64,000 nt of DNA. Origin: JALYXV01 sp963733505. GTDB taxonomy: Bacteria; Actinomycetota; Acidimicrobiia; Acidimicrobiales; Palsa-688. The translations under genes and the position numbers were made by a program. This document shows positions 24,722 through 34,878 of the stretch, piece by piece. Location of the stretch: NCBI GenBank assembly GCA_963733505.1, contig CAVTDW010000023.1:205635-269634 (forward strand). Reading direction: 5' to 3'. How positions within the stretch are numbered: position 1 is the stretch's first letter; each line of letters begins with the position of its first letter. A model generated the notes under the pieces. It had not been told where the DNA came from. It was given only the letters and a program-made list of their open reading frames with translations, and searched no databases.

Positions 24722-26536
24722 ACGGCGACAACGCAGCATGACGTCCCGCCCGGCCCGCGCCCTGCTGACGCCGACGCTCCGACTCCGGTAGGCGCCGATG
24801 ATGGCGGGCCGTGGCGGCGACGCCTCTTCGTCGCCGCAGTATTCGCGGTCGCGACCATGGCGATGCTGCGCCGCACGCCGGGCGAGCTGGCCAACCGACT
24901 ACCGGGGAACCTGGGCGATGCCCCGTTGGTGATGTGGATCCTGCAGTGGGGCGGCCACGGGCTACGCCACAACCCGATCCATGTGTTCAACGGCAATATC
25001 TACTGGCCCTACCCCCACACCCTCGCCTACGCCGACTCGATGCTCTCGGTCGCCCCCGCCTATGGGCTGCTCTACGGCATCACGGGCAAATGGGCGCTGG
25101 CCTGGAACCTCCTGTGGATCGGCCTCATCGGCCTCAATCTGGGGGCGACCTATTGCCTGACGCGTTGGCTGACCGGTCGCACCGACGTCGCCATCTTCGC
25201 CGGTCTGGCGGTCGGGTTCTCCGCCTACGTCTTCAACAACGCCGGACACCCACAACTCGAAGTGATCGGGTTGGTGCCGCTCGGTTTCCTGCTGCTGTTC
25301 AAGTTGTTCGACCGTCCCCGCATGACGACGGCAGTCTTGTTCGGCATCGTCAACGTCGCCATCGCCCTCGGCGCGCTGTACGTGGCAACCGGCTACGCCA
25401 TCGCCGTCGTCGTCATCGTCGTCGGTTTTGCGGTGTCGGTGCGGGCCCGGCCGCCACGGGGCCTCCTGGCCTGCCTGGCGGTGGCCGGGCTCATCACCAT
25501 GATCGCCGCTCCGTCGGTCATCCCCTATCGCGACGTCGAGAAGACCTTCGGGCGCCGGGCGCTGGCTCCCGAGTGGGGTCTTCGGCCCCGGGACATCGTG
25601 CGGCCGGCCGTCGGCTCCTATCTGTACAAGACGCTGTCGCACGACACCGACCAGGGCAGCGGTGAACGGCATCTCTTCCCGGGGTTCCTGACACTCGGAC
25701 TGGCCGCAGTGGGCGCGGTCGCGCTGGTCGTCGATCGCCGCCGACGCCCCCGCGGGCAGCATCGCGCTGGTGGCAGCGAGGGCGGCGTCGTTCGCGGGGT
25801 GCCGCCTGACCGACGGCGTTACGTGCTGCTCCTCATGGTCGGCGGCGGGGTCATCGGTGTACTCGCCGTCGGCGCGGTCGGCAGTTCGTTTCCCACGCCG
25901 TGGCGAGTTGCCTATGACCACGTCGAGCCGTTGTCGGGCGTTCGCGTGCCCGCCCGGCTGGCGTTGTTCAGCATCCTGGCGGGCGCCGTGCTGGCGGCCG
26001 TGGGGCTCACGGCCGTCATGCAGCGAATATCGCGTCCCGCGGTCCGGGTAGCCATCGCCGCCATCGCATCGGTCCTGCTGCTGGTCGAACTGGCGGCGCC
26101 GGTGCCCTACACCCACATTCCCGACGATCCCGCCACCTTGGCGGTGTACCACGCAATGAGCCACCGACCGATGGGGGCGGTCGCGGAATTGCCGATCTTC
26201 AACCCGGGACAGAGCGTCAACGACTGGGCCTACGGGGAACCGGCCCGAATGGTGTGGGCGACGATCGACTACCACCCCAGGGTCAACGGCTATTCCGGGT
26301 ATGTGTCGCCGACCTACGACAGCGACGCCGCGATCATCCGCACCATCCCCGCCCCGGCCGCCTTCGCCAAGTTGCGGGCCATGGACGTCCGCTACCTGAT
26401 CCTGCATGTCGGGGTGCAGACCGACATCATGATGTACACCGAGGACCAGGCCCGCAGCATCATCAGCGCACTTCCGGCCGGAGCCACCGTCGACCGATAC
26501 GCCGCCAACTACCTGGTCGACCTCGGCAAACCCTGA
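24722..26536 (+). CDS. Polytopic membrane protein, GT-C glycosyltransferase-like
   Basis: A protein of about 604 aa with some 11-12 hydrophobic helices in the first 480 residues and a soluble extracytoplasmic C-terminal part. The first loop (IYWPYPHTLAYADSML) and overall layout resemble GT-C-type mannosyl/arabinosyl transferases and YfhO-like proteins that use polyprenyl-phosphate sugars. The start is uncertain. An AGGAG at 24709-24713 sits 8 nt before an in-frame ACG (24722); no ATG/GTG/TTG occurs until 24857, which would cut into the first helix. I therefore give the frame from the ACG. It sits between the dpr genes and the polysaccharide locus. Confidence 0.7.
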   Translation, partial: TATTQHDVPPGPRPADADAPTPVGADDGGPWRRRLFVAAVFAVATMAMLRRTPGELANRLPGNLGDAPLVMWILQWGGHGLRHNPIHVFNGNIYWPYPHTLAYADSMLSVAPAYGLLYGITGKWALAWNLLWIGLIGLNLGATYCLTRWLTGRTDVAIFAGLAVGFSAYVFNNAGHPQLEVIGLVPLGFLLLFKLFDRPRMTTAVLFGIVNVAIALGALYVATGYAIAVVVIVVGFAVSVRARPPRGLLACLAVAGLITMIAAPSVIPYRDVEKTFGRRALAPEWGLRPRDIVRPAVGSYLYKTLSHDTDQGSGERHLFPGFLTLGLAAVGAVALVVDRRRRPRGQHRAGGSEGGVVRGVPPDRRRYVLLLMVGGGVIGVLAVGAVGSSFPTPWRVAYDHVEPLSGVRVPARLALFSILAGAVLAAVGLTAVMQRISRPAVRVAIAAIASVLLLVELAAPVPYTHIPDDPATLAVYHAMSHRPMGAVAELPIFNPGQSVNDWAYGEPARMVWATIDYHPRVNGYSGYVSPTYDSDAAIIRTIPAPAAFAKLRAMDVRYLILHVGVQTDIMMYTEDQARSIISALPAGATVDRYAANYLVDLGKP

Positions 26537-26543
26537 CGCGACG

Positions 26544-27292
26544 TCACGGCGCCGACGGAAGGGCGCACAAGACGGTGGGCCGCAGCGACCAGAAGTGCCC
26601 GACCGTTCCTGTCGGGCATTGGTCGGCGGCGGTGACCTCGGCGAGGATCTGTCCGTGGTTCGAGGTACAAGGCACGATCGTCGCCGGCTGCGCCGTGCCC
26701 GACCCCGACAGGCACTTTCCGACCGGCCGGATCGCGGCGCTCCCTGGGGCGGTACCCACCGGCGCGGTCGGCGGAACCGGTGTCGAGGCCGCGGCACCTC
26801 CGAGTGTCGTAGGCGCGGCACCTCGCGAAGGTCGTGACCGTCGAGCTCTGATCACCCGGCCAAGATCCGGCGTAGGCGGTGACCAGGAAGATGAGCGCCA
26901 AGGCCAGGAGAATCAGTACCGACGGACGGAGAAACGGGATCCGCATTCGTGCGTCCCGCGAGATCTCGGCGCCGGTACTCGCGCCCGAGTCGTCAACCGG
27001 GCTGCTGCCCGACCGGCCCGACCGCGGTGGCCCGATCTCGGCGCTCGCCGCCAACTCCTGGTCATACCGGCGCCGGCGTTCGGTATCGCTCAGCACCGCC
27101 CAGGCCTCGTTGAGCGACCGCATGGCGTCGCCGGTGTCGCCGGTGTCGCTGGTGTCGCCGGTGTGGCGCGGCGTTGGCCACGTCTGGGTGCAACTGGCGC
27201 GCCCGGCGCCGGTACCCCGCTCGCAACGCCTCGGCGGACGCGTCGGGCGGTACCCCGAGCCGCTCGTACAGCGTCGTTTCCGGCTCGGTCAC
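26544..27292 (-). pseudogene. J-domain protein with one membrane helix, two frame breaks
   Basis: Joined across two breaks this is a protein of about 248 aa. It opens with a DnaJ domain (TTLYERLGVPPDASAEALRAGYRRRARQ, shown here as residues 6-33, then the HPD motif and LNEAWAVLSDTERRRRYD). The first break lies in a GGCGACACC tandem repeat (27130-27170) that encodes a Ser/Gly-Asp-Thr linker inside the J-domain, between HPD and helix III. A single membrane helix follows (SVLILLALALIFLVTAYAG), then a second break near 26835-26870, and a cysteine-containing extracytoplasmic domain ending in FWSLRPTVLCALPSAP. It is probably a membrane-tethered Hsp70 co-chaperone-like protein. Its start overlaps the end of the glycosyltransferase gene by 4 bp. 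Confidence 0.7.
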
Positions 27293-29531
27293 GGCTCGGG
27301 GGCCGCGGGCACCGTCGCAGCGCCAGCCGTGCGCCGGTCGGTGAGGCGGTCATAGAACTCGTTGGTCCGGCGCACCATTTGTGACAGTGAGAACTCGGCT
27401 TCGTAGATCTGGCGCGACCGGGCGCCGAATCGGGCCCGCAGTTCCGGCGAGGCGCACAATGAGGCCAGCGCCGATCCCAGTTCGTCGACATCGCCGGGCG
27501 TCACCAGCAAACCGTTCTCCCCGGAACGAACCACTTCGCGCACACCACCCACGTTGCCCCCGATGACGGGCTTGGCGAACACCATCGCCTCGAGCAGCGT
27601 CAGGCCGAAACTCTCGAACCGGGAGGGGGCGACGACGAGGTCGCACTCGGCGTACAGCTCGCTCAGCCGGTCATCGGTGACCGGGCCGAGGAACGTCACC
27701 CGATCCACCAGCCGCCGTCCTTCCGGCGACGACTCGAACCGCTCGCGATAGGTGACGCCGTCCACGGCCGCCAGGTCATCGCGGCCGGCCAGCACCAACT
27801 GGGCTTCGGGGAAGCGGTCGAGGATCGACGGCGCGCACGCCAGGAGGGTGTCGACCCCCTTGCGCCGTTCCAACCGCCCGACGAACAGGATCAGGACCTT
27901 GCTCGCAAGCGGGGACGGTCGCGGAGGCGTCGGGCGGCGGTCGGGCAGGCCGAGGGGGATCACCTCGAGGCGCTCGGCGGGAAGGCACACGTCATAGGCC
28001 GACTCGATCTCGGTGATGACAGCGTCGGAATCGGCGACCAGCGCAGTGGCCAGCTGGTAACACCGCCGTTCGCACGACGCGATCTCGTCGGCCGCCCCGG
28101 CCCCGGCCAGCCGCTCGTCGATTCGCTGCAGCGTCCTCATCGGCGTATACAGGCCGACCACACACCGGAATCTCCCATCGAGCAGCACCGCCAGGCCCTC
28201 GGCGTCCCAGTTCGGCACCTGCACCACGTCCACCGGCCGCTGGCTATGGATGCGCTGCAGCTCGTCGAGCAAGGGACGCGGCGTAGTCCCAAATATGCGC
28301 CGGGGCGCCGAGCGACTCCGGGAGGCGGTGATGCCGGGGCACGACCCGGTGGACCCACACCCCTTCGTCGAGGTCGACCCGGTCGTGGAGCTCACCGCGG
28401 GTGAGGACCCGCACCACGTGGCCGGCGGCGGCCAAGCCCGTCGCCAGGGCATGAACGTGGCGGCCGATGCCGCCGATCGGTCGGGGTGGATAGTCCTGGC
28501 TGAACAAGCAGACGTGAAGCCGGTCCTCCTTGCGCCGAGGCGGTGGGAAAAGGGAGCCACGGTTCTTGCCGCCCGTCGAACCATGATGTGGCCCGCGTCT
28601 TCGGCGGCCCGGCCAGGAAGTGTTCGAGCCCGGCATCGAAGGCGGCGGGCATATCGATCTCGAATTTGTCCAGGTCTTCCTGCGTCAACAATCCGAGGTC
28701 GATATCGCGGGCGTAGTCACGGCGCTGGGCGTCGACGAACTCCGCTAGTCCGACGCACGCCGAATAGAAAGAAGAGGCGCCCGCGGCGTTCTTCAGGGCG
28801 AAGTAGCTCGCGTTCTTCATCACCACATATCGGTCGCGGACGATCCGATTCTCGCCCCGAACGTGGTTGGGGAGGAACTTGTGATACACGTATCCGTCGT
28901 CCAGTTGACAGATGACATAGCCCGCATCCACCATCCGGGCGCACACATCGGTTTCGTCCAGGTAGTACTCGAATTCCTCGTCGAAGCCCCCGATGTCGAC
29001 CAGGCGATCCCGCCGGAACGACGAATTGGTTCCGAGGAGCGACGAGAACGTGGCGCCGGCAGGCATGTTCAGCCAGCCGGTCGGATTGTTGTCGAACGTC
29101 AACGTCGTGCGCCCAATGCGGTCCGAAGCCAGGTACCGCGTCTGGAGCGTCGTGCCGGTGTAGTCGTAGACCGGCCCCCCCGCCCCGGCGACGTCGTCGT
29201 CGGCATACGCCGCGACCAGCCGATCGAGCCAGGCGGGATCGGGATAGGCGTCGTCGTCGATGAACGCCACGATGTCGCCCGCTGCGACGGCGATCCCGAT
29301 GTTGCGCGACATCGAAAGATTCAGCTCCGGGCAGCGGGCCGTCTTCACGCGGCCGGCGTAGGAGTCGAGGACCGTCTCGGTGTCGTCCTTCGATGGCCCG
29401 TTGACCACGACGATCTCGAAGGCGGCGTAATCCAGCTGGCTGAGCCCCGTGAGGGTCAGCTTGAGGCTGTCCGCCCGGTTGTAGGTATTGACCACGACGG
29501 AGACGCGACGGTCACCGGCATTCGAAGCCAT
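27289..29531 (-). pseudogene. GT2-GT4 glycosyltransferase fusion with two frame breaks
   Basis: The reconstructed product is about 746 aa. The N-terminal GT2 domain has VSVVVNTYNRADSLKLTL, the DXD-type FIDDDAYPDP and LDETDVCARMVDAGY (the ED acid). It runs through LEHFLAGPPKTRA and into FDGRQEPWLPFPT. After a one-base break near 28540 the GT4 domain starts with RLHVCLFSQDYPPRPIGGIG. A second one-base break near 28270-28285 follows WDYAAS, and the rest (VLILFVGRLERRKGVD, PSRFESFGLTLLEAMVFAKP) is the donor domain. If separate genes, GT2 and GT4 would overlap by over 240 bp, so a single fused gene with two consensus errors is more likely. It makes surface glycan linkages. Confidence 0.75.
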
Positions 29532-29540
29532 GCGCCGTCG

Positions 29541-29978
29541 TCAGCTCGCAGGCGCGGTCTCGGAGCCGTCAGGCGTGGACGCCATGGGCCACGCCGCGAT
29601 CCGTTGTTCGAGCAGGCGCAGCCGTTCCGCGAGCTGTTCGGCCTGCCCCTGCAACCGGCGCTCAGCCTTCACCGCCGCCCGGGTCACCCCGTGCTGGCGC
29701 GACACCGCGTCGAGCACGGCGGCCACGCTGACTTTCAGCTCGTCGAGCTCCGCCCGGGTGCTCGCCTGGGCCTGTTCGAGTGCTCGTTGCCGGTCGTGAA
29801 GACCCTCGACCGCGGCCGGCAGGTCACCCTTCAGCCTCTGGACGTCGCTCCAGGTGTCGCCATGGGCATGTTCCAGAGCTGACAGCCGGGGCCCGATCGC
29901 CTGATCCACCACCGTGGTGACGAGTCTGGCCGCCGGGCGAGCCGCTTTCTTCATGGCAGGCTTGAGCTGCATTGCCAC
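29541..29978 (-). CDS. Small coiled-coil protein, unknown function
   Basis: A 145-aa protein with no recognised family. From about residue 30 to 130 it is mostly heptad-like and rich in Leu, Ala, Glu, Gln and Arg (VQRLKGDLPAAVEGLHDRQ, then LDELKVSVAAVLDAVSRQ and QAEQLAERLRLLEQRI), so a long coiled coil is likely. The N-terminus is basic (LKPAMKKAARPAARL). It lies between gmd and the GT2-GT4 gene in the polysaccharide locus, 9 bp upstream of the latter. Similar small coiled-coil proteins can act as chain-length or scaffold partners, but nothing here shows that. Confidence 0.7.
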   Translation of the reverse strand: MAMQLKPAMKKAARPAARLVTTVVDQAIGPRLSALEHAHGDTWSDVQRLKGDLPAAVEGLHDRQRALEQAQASTRAELDELKVSVAAVLDAVSRQHGVTRAAVKAERRLQGQAEQLAERLRLLEQRIAAWPMASTPDGSETAPAS

Positions 29979-30034
29979 TCAGACGGTAGCGGCTGGTCTG
30001 CGCCCCGGCATCCCCGATCCACGGCGGGGTGGCG

Positions 30035-31027
30035 TCAGGCGCGGCGCCCGTCGTTGCCGTCCTCGATCCGGGCGATGTCGGCGTCGACCATGATCTTCAC
30101 CAGTTCGTCGAAGCGGGTCTGCGCCCGCCACCCGAGTTCGCGCTCCGCCAAGGAGGCGTCGCCGAGCAGGTAGTTGACCTCGGCGGGACGGACGTAGCGG
30201 GGGTCGATGCTCACGTACTTCTCCCAGTCCAACCCGACGTGGCCGAAGGCCGCCTCGCAGAACTCCCGGACGCTGTGCGCCTCCCCCGTGGCCACGACGT
30301 AGTCGCCCGGGGTGTCGTGCTGAAGCATCAGCCACATGGCCTCGACGTACTCGGGGGCATAACCCCAGTCCCGCTTCGGGTCGAGCGAGCCCAGCCGCAG
30401 CTGATCCTGGAGCCCGCAGGCGATTCTCGCCACCGCGGTCGTGATCTTGCGGGTGACGAAGTTCTCGCCGCGCCTCGGGCTCTCGTGGTTGAAGAGGATT
30501 CCGTTGACGGTGAACATGTCGTACGACTCACGGAAGTTCACGGTGGTGTGGTACGCGAACACCTTGGCCGAGGCGTAGGGGCTGCGAGGATGAAACGGCG
30601 TCGCCTCCGACTGCGGCGGCGGTGCCGATCCGAACATCTCCGACGACGAGGCTTGGTAAAAACGGGCGTCGACGCCCGAAGCGTGAATCGCCTCCAACAG
30701 GCGCACCGCGCCGAGCCCCGTCACCTCTCCGGTGTAGTCGGGAACCTCGAAGCTGACCGCGACGTGGCTCTGCGCGCCCAGGTTGTAGATCTCGTCCGGC
30801 TGGATGTCGCGGACCAGGTTGACCAGGCCCACCGCGTCGGACAGGTCGCCGTAGTGCAGGTTGAGGGCGGAACCGACGCCGTGGTCCAGGTGGTCGATGC
30901 GTTGGCGGTTGAAGCTCGACGAGCGCCGGACGATGCCATGTACCTCATAGCCCTTGCCGAGCAGCAGCTCGGCCAGGTAGGACCCGTCCTGGCCCGAGAT
31001 ACCGGTGATTACGGCCCGTTTGGTCAT
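30035..31027 (-). CDS. gmd: GDP-mannose 4,6-dehydratase
   Basis: A 330-aa extended SDR that converts GDP-D-mannose to GDP-4-keto-6-deoxy-mannose, the entry to GDP-rhamnose, GDP-fucose and related 6-deoxysugars. The NADP-binding motif is ITGISGQDGSYLAELLL, RRSSSFNRQRIDHL follows, and the active site includes SSSEMFG and Y-x-x-x-K in SPYASAKVFAYH. FNHESPRRGENFVTRKI is a family signature. I use the ATG at 31027; the frame upstream of it is not conserved. No GDP-fucose synthase or RMD reductase is visible in the window, so the end sugar is unclear. It supplies the glycosyltransferases around it. Confidence 0.95.
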   Translation of the reverse strand: MTKRAVITGISGQDGSYLAELLLGKGYEVHGIVRRSSSFNRQRIDHLDHGVGSALNLHYGDLSDAVGLVNLVRDIQPDEIYNLGAQSHVAVSFEVPDYTGEVTGLGAVRLLEAIHASGVDARFYQASSSEMFGSAPPPQSEATPFHPRSPYASAKVFAYHTTVNFRESYDMFTVNGILFNHESPRRGENFVTRKITTAVARIACGLQDQLRLGSLDPKRDWGYAPEYVEAMWLMLQHDTPGDYVVATGEAHSVREFCEAAFGHVGLDWEKYVSIDPRYVRPAEVNYLLGDASLAERELGWRAQTRFDELVKIMVDADIARIEDGNDGRRA

Positions 31028-31085
31028 TGCGGCGAAGCCTCCACATCGAGGGCCAACACGGCTCCGGAAGCGTCGATGGTACCCG

Positions 31086-32555
31086 TCACGCTCCCGGGTC
31101 CTGCACCGTGGCAGCACAGAAGATCGACTGGCCGAACGGCGGGCGGTACCCGGACTCGAGCCGGCGCAGCACCGGCACGAAGACGCTGTCGAATAGCTGC
31201 ACCCGACCTGCCGTGGTCGGGACCCGGCGCAGCTTCCGCGCCACGACCCACCATGCCAGCGCGCCCACGGCGTTCACATAGCGAGCGTCGAGAACCGTCA
31301 GGCCGGCATCGTGCATCAGCTTGGTCAAGTTCTCGATGCGGTAGCGCCGGTAGTGCCCGACCCGTCGGTCGAAATCGCTGTACAGCTCCATGAACGCCGG
31401 GACCCAGACGACGATGCGGCCGCCGGGTCGCAGCGCCCCGGCCAGTTGCTTGAGCGCGGTGGCGTCGTCCTCGATGTGCTCGAGCACGTTGATCATCACG
31501 ACCGCGTCGTACGACCGGCCGTTGGCCACCGCTTCGGCGACGTCGACCTGGCGGACCTCGACGCTGGGGTTGGCCTGGAAGCGCTTCTGAAGGATGTCGA
31601 TCGACTGCGACGACAGCTCGGTGGCTACCACCCGCGACGTCTTGGCGAACAACTCGGTGAAGGTTCCATGGCCGGCGCCGATCTCCAGGACCTCGGGACC
31701 CAGGTGCGGTTGGGCCAGTCGGTGGATCCAGTCGGCGTAGTTGTCGGCGCCGTCCAGCGACTCCAGCGTCGCCACCAACTCCTGATCGGCCTCGGCGAAC
31801 GCTACCGGCGCCGCCTGGGGCCGACCCCGGTGGGTCGTGCGTTTCATCAGGTTCTGGCGCAGCGGCGAGTAGCGGACGATGCAGTACATCGCCCGGACGC
31901 CGTCCTTCCATCCGATCTTCTTGCCCTCGTCGTAGGTTCGCCCGGCGTAGGAGATCCCGACCTCCCAGATGCGCCAGCCGCCGCTGGCCACCTTGGCCGT
32001 GATCTCGGGTTCGAAGCCGAAGCGGTCCTCTTCGATCACGAAACTCTGGATGACCTCGCGCCGAAAGGCCTTGTAACAGGTCTCCATGTCGGACAGGTTC
32101 AAGTTGGTGAACATGTTGGACACGAGGGTCAAGAGTCGGTTGCCGACCGAGTGCCAGTAGTACAGCACCCGGTGGGGGCGGTCGGCCTGGAACCGTGACC
32201 CGTAGACGACGTCGGCGCGTCCGTCGAGCAGGGGGGCGAGCACCACGCGGTACTCGGCCGGATCGTATTCGAGGTCGGCGTCCTGGACGATCACGAACTC
32301 GGCTGTGGCCTCGGCGAATCCCCGGCGCAGGGCGGCGCCCTTGCCCTGGTTGAAGGGTTGGAGGAGCAGCCTGACTCGCGGATCGTCGATCCGGCCCGCC
32401 AGCTCCCGGGTGCCGTCGGTGGATCCGTCGTCGACGACGATCAACTCCGCCACATAGGGGGAGCCGAGAACCTTGGCGGCCACGATCTCGATCGTCGCCG
32501 CTTCGTTGTAGCAAGGCATGACTACCGACAAGCAGCCACGGCTCGGGTCAGCCAT
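31086..32555 (-). CDS. Bifunctional GT2 glycosyltransferase / SAM methyltransferase
   Basis: A 489-aa two-domain protein. Residues 1-245 are a dolichol-phosphate-mannose-synthase-like GT2 (LSVVMPCYNEAATIEIV, IVVDDGSTDGT, QDADLEYDPAEY, CYKAFRREVI). Residues about 265-489 are a class I methyltransferase with motif I EVLEIGAGHGTFTELF, the acidic ATELS, and VVMINVLEHIEDD. The GT2 half probably makes a polyprenyl-phosphate sugar; the other half methylates a sugar or glycolipid. The start is the ATG at 32555. The same domain order occurs in some other bacterial proteins. It is 10 bp from the next upstream gene in the cluster. Confidence 0.88.
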   Translation of the reverse strand: MADPSRGCLSVVMPCYNEAATIEIVAAKVLGSPYVAELIVVDDGSTDGTRELAGRIDDPRVRLLLQPFNQGKGAALRRGFAEATAEFVIVQDADLEYDPAEYRVVLAPLLDGRADVVYGSRFQADRPHRVLYYWHSVGNRLLTLVSNMFTNLNLSDMETCYKAFRREVIQSFVIEEDRFGFEPEITAKVASGGWRIWEVGISYAGRTYDEGKKIGWKDGVRAMYCIVRYSPLRQNLMKRTTHRGRPQAAPVAFAEADQELVATLESLDGADNYADWIHRLAQPHLGPEVLEIGAGHGTFTELFAKTSRVVATELSSQSIDILQKRFQANPSVEVRQVDVAEAVANGRSYDAVVMINVLEHIEDDATALKQLAGALRPGGRIVVWVPAFMELYSDFDRRVGHYRRYRIENLTKLMHDAGLTVLDARYVNAVGALAWWVVARKLRRVPTTAGRVQLFDSVFVPVLRRLESGYRPPFGQSIFCAATVQDPGA

Positions 32556-32565
32556 CCCGGCGATG

Positions 32566-33792
32566 TTAGTTGTCCGTTCCCCGCAGCCGTCTGCGCTGTG
32601 CCGCGTGGCGGCCCACGGTCTCACCGAGGAGCCTCTCGTAGCGCCCGAGCACGGCGTCCCACGAGTAGTGCGCCTGCACGTAGTCCCGCCCCCGAGCACC
32701 GAGCGCCGGGGCCAGCGATGCGTGGGCCAGCAACAGGTCGACGGCCGCTTCGAACTCGGCATAGCCGTCGTAGGCGATGCCGCCTCCGGCTCGGTCCACC
32801 TGGCCGGCCAACACGTCACAGCGCCCCTGCACCAGGGCGGCTGTCCCCTGGACCCAAGACTCGCTCAGGACCATCGAAAAGCTTTCGAAGTACGAAGGCT
32901 GCACCATGGCCAACGCCCCGTCCAAGGCGTCGAGCTTCACCGACTCGGGCACGAAGCCGGTGGCGATCACATCGGGGTGCGACGCCAGGTTGGTGAGGGG
33001 ATCACCCATCACCACCAGCGCCAGGTCTCCGGGGCGGCGCCGTTTGTAGGTGGTGAAGTAGTCGTACAGCTCGAGCGACCCCTTCTCGGCCACCACTCGG
33101 CCGACGAACAACAGGTACGGGCGTTCGCCCAGCCCGGCGTCGGCCCGGAACCGGGGGCCGTGTCCGGTGGCGTCGAGGTCGACCCCGATACCGATGACCC
33201 GACCCGGCTGAGGTTGACCGGTGCGCTCGGCGACCAGCGCCGCCTCCTCCTCGGTCGAATAGGCGTACGCGGTCGGCAGGCGCAGCATGAGATCGAAGAT
33301 CGGAAGGTCGAACTGCGGCTCGCGGTGCGCCGTCGGGTGAAGCACCGTCGCCGTCCGCCCGGCGGCCACCGGGAGACCCGCCCAGGTCGTGTAGTACAGG
33401 TAGGTGAAGAAGATCACGGCGTCGAACGAGGCGGCGCGCCCCGCCAACCACGGCGCCAGTTCGGTGACCAGGGGACCCTGGGCCGCCATCCAACTGCGCT
33501 GCAGCACGAGCGGTCGAACCCCGTGACTCCACGATGTTCGCCCGTCCAAGTCGCCGAAGACGGCCACGTCTCGGGGCCGTCGCACCGGGAGGCGGTGAAC
33601 CCTGACCCCGTCGAGGATCTCCTCCCCCGGCGGGTAGGCGTTGGCCCAGTCGATATAGCTGACGGCGCAGCTCGTGACAACTTCCACGGCGTGGCCCCGC
33701 TCCCCCAGTCGGGTCGCCAACTGGCGACACAACAGTTCGGCCCCGCCCGCCACGTCGGTCCCGTATCGCTGGACAACCGCCAACAGTTTCAC
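32566..33792 (-). CDS. GT4 family glycosyltransferase
   Basis: A 408-aa GT-B fold transferase of family 4. The N-terminal acceptor domain starts MKLLAVVQRYGTDVAGGAELLCR with the glycine loop. The donor-site half has YLLFVGRVVAEKGSLELYDY and QPSYFESFSMVLSESWVQGT, the EX7E region (E in FES-x-x-MVLSE). Paralogous with the gene at 38340-39551 (same AGGAE / YPPGE start region). Retaining enzymes of this family use nucleotide sugars. It overlaps the following gene by 4 bp. Confidence 0.92.
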   Translation of the reverse strand: MKLLAVVQRYGTDVAGGAELLCRQLATRLGERGHAVEVVTSCAVSYIDWANAYPPGEEILDGVRVHRLPVRRPRDVAVFGDLDGRTSWSHGVRPLVLQRSWMAAQGPLVTELAPWLAGRAASFDAVIFFTYLYYTTWAGLPVAAGRTATVLHPTAHREPQFDLPIFDLMLRLPTAYAYSTEEEAALVAERTGQPQPGRVIGIGVDLDATGHGPRFRADAGLGERPYLLFVGRVVAEKGSLELYDYFTTYKRRRPGDLALVVMGDPLTNLASHPDVIATGFVPESVKLDALDGALAMVQPSYFESFSMVLSESWVQGTAALVQGRCDVLAGQVDRAGGGIAYDGYAEFEAAVDLLLAHASLAPALGARGRDYVQAHYSWDAVLGRYERLLGETVGRHAAQRRRLRGTDN

Positions 33793-34878
33793 GCCAAGCG
33801 GGCGAGACCGAGGAGCGCCTGGCGCCAGGCCTGCTTCGTCACGGCGGGTTCGAACGCCGCCAGCCGCGCCCGACCCCGCTCGACCAGCGTCTGGCGCAAC
33901 GCCTTGTCAGTCAGCAGCTGCACCCACGCCTCGGCCGCCACCGCCGGACCATCGTCGGCATCAAGGATCAGACCCGCGTCGCCTGCGGTCTCGGGGATGG
34001 CGGTGAACCGGCGGGCCTGGAACGGGAGGTCGAACGCCATCGCCTCCAGGAGGGGCACGCAGAAACCCTCGTGTTCGCTGGCGGTCACGAAAAGGTCGGC
34101 CCGGCGCATGTACGCGGCCAGCATGGGCTTGGAGATCGATCCGGTCAGTGTCGCCCGATCGAGGTGGAGTTCTTCGATCTGGGACTGGAGCGCACTGGCA
34201 TAGCCCGGCAACCGGTGCGAACCGACGAGCACGAGGTTGGCGTCGCGCATGCGATAGGTCGAAAGTATGTGGAAGGCCTCGATGAGGAAGTCGGCTCGCT
34301 TGTGGGGCAGGAGCTGGCCCACGAAGAGGATCACCGGTCCGTCGTGGTGCGTGCGGAGCCGTTCGGCCAACGCACGCGTCGGCCTCGGTGTCCCGGAGAT
34401 CCTCGACGTTGGCCACGATCGGAAGCACGTCGACCTGTTCGAAGCCCAGGTCTCGCAGCTCGCAGGCGTTGTATTCCGAGTCGGCCAAGACCAGCTCGGC
34501 GCGCGGCCGTAGCCGTTTGAGTTCATCGCGTCCGGCATCGAGCAGATCGGCGAAGCCTGGGTCGTACGGCCGGAACGGCTCGGCGGGCGAGATGTTGTGA
34601 TAGATGATCACCAGGCGTTCCGGTCGCTTCAGCACGAAATCCGCCACCGCCGGTTCGCCGATCGACACATGGAGCACCAGCAGATCCCGGTCTTTTCGTG
34701 CTCCCGGCCGAGCGCCATACTCCGCCAGCGGGACGACCTCGCTCGCCAGCCGTTCGTCGTAGTAGTAGGCGAACACGTCAGACCTGGCGTCTGGCAAGAG
34801 GAGTTGGCGCAGCGTCAGGGCGAAGTTGGTGATGGCATCGCCGGGCGAGGCCGAGACGACCACTTGATCGATACGCAT
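33789..34878 (-). pseudogene. GT4-like glycosyltransferase with one frame break
   Basis: Joined across one break the protein is 362 aa. The N-terminal part from the ATG at 34878 contains DQVVVSASPGDAITNFALTL, LVIIYHNISPAEPF, and VLADSEYNACELRDLGFEQV. Near 34365-34400, around LRDTEADA, the frame shifts by one base. The donor domain PVILFVGQLLPHKRADFLIEAF through ASEHEGFCVPLLEAMAFDLP follows in the other frame. It is homologous to the two duplicated-module transferases at 39548-41799 (YHNI/YHNL, SGFNGAEL, HEGFCVPLLEAM). One extra base explains the break. The start overlaps the upstream stop as TAATG. Confidence 0.8.

Noticed and set aside
27130..27170. Short tandem repeats (also 41925-41985 and 51785-51820) as a CRISPR array
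   Set aside because: Units are 9 bp without spacers and lie inside coding frames; no cas genes are nearby.
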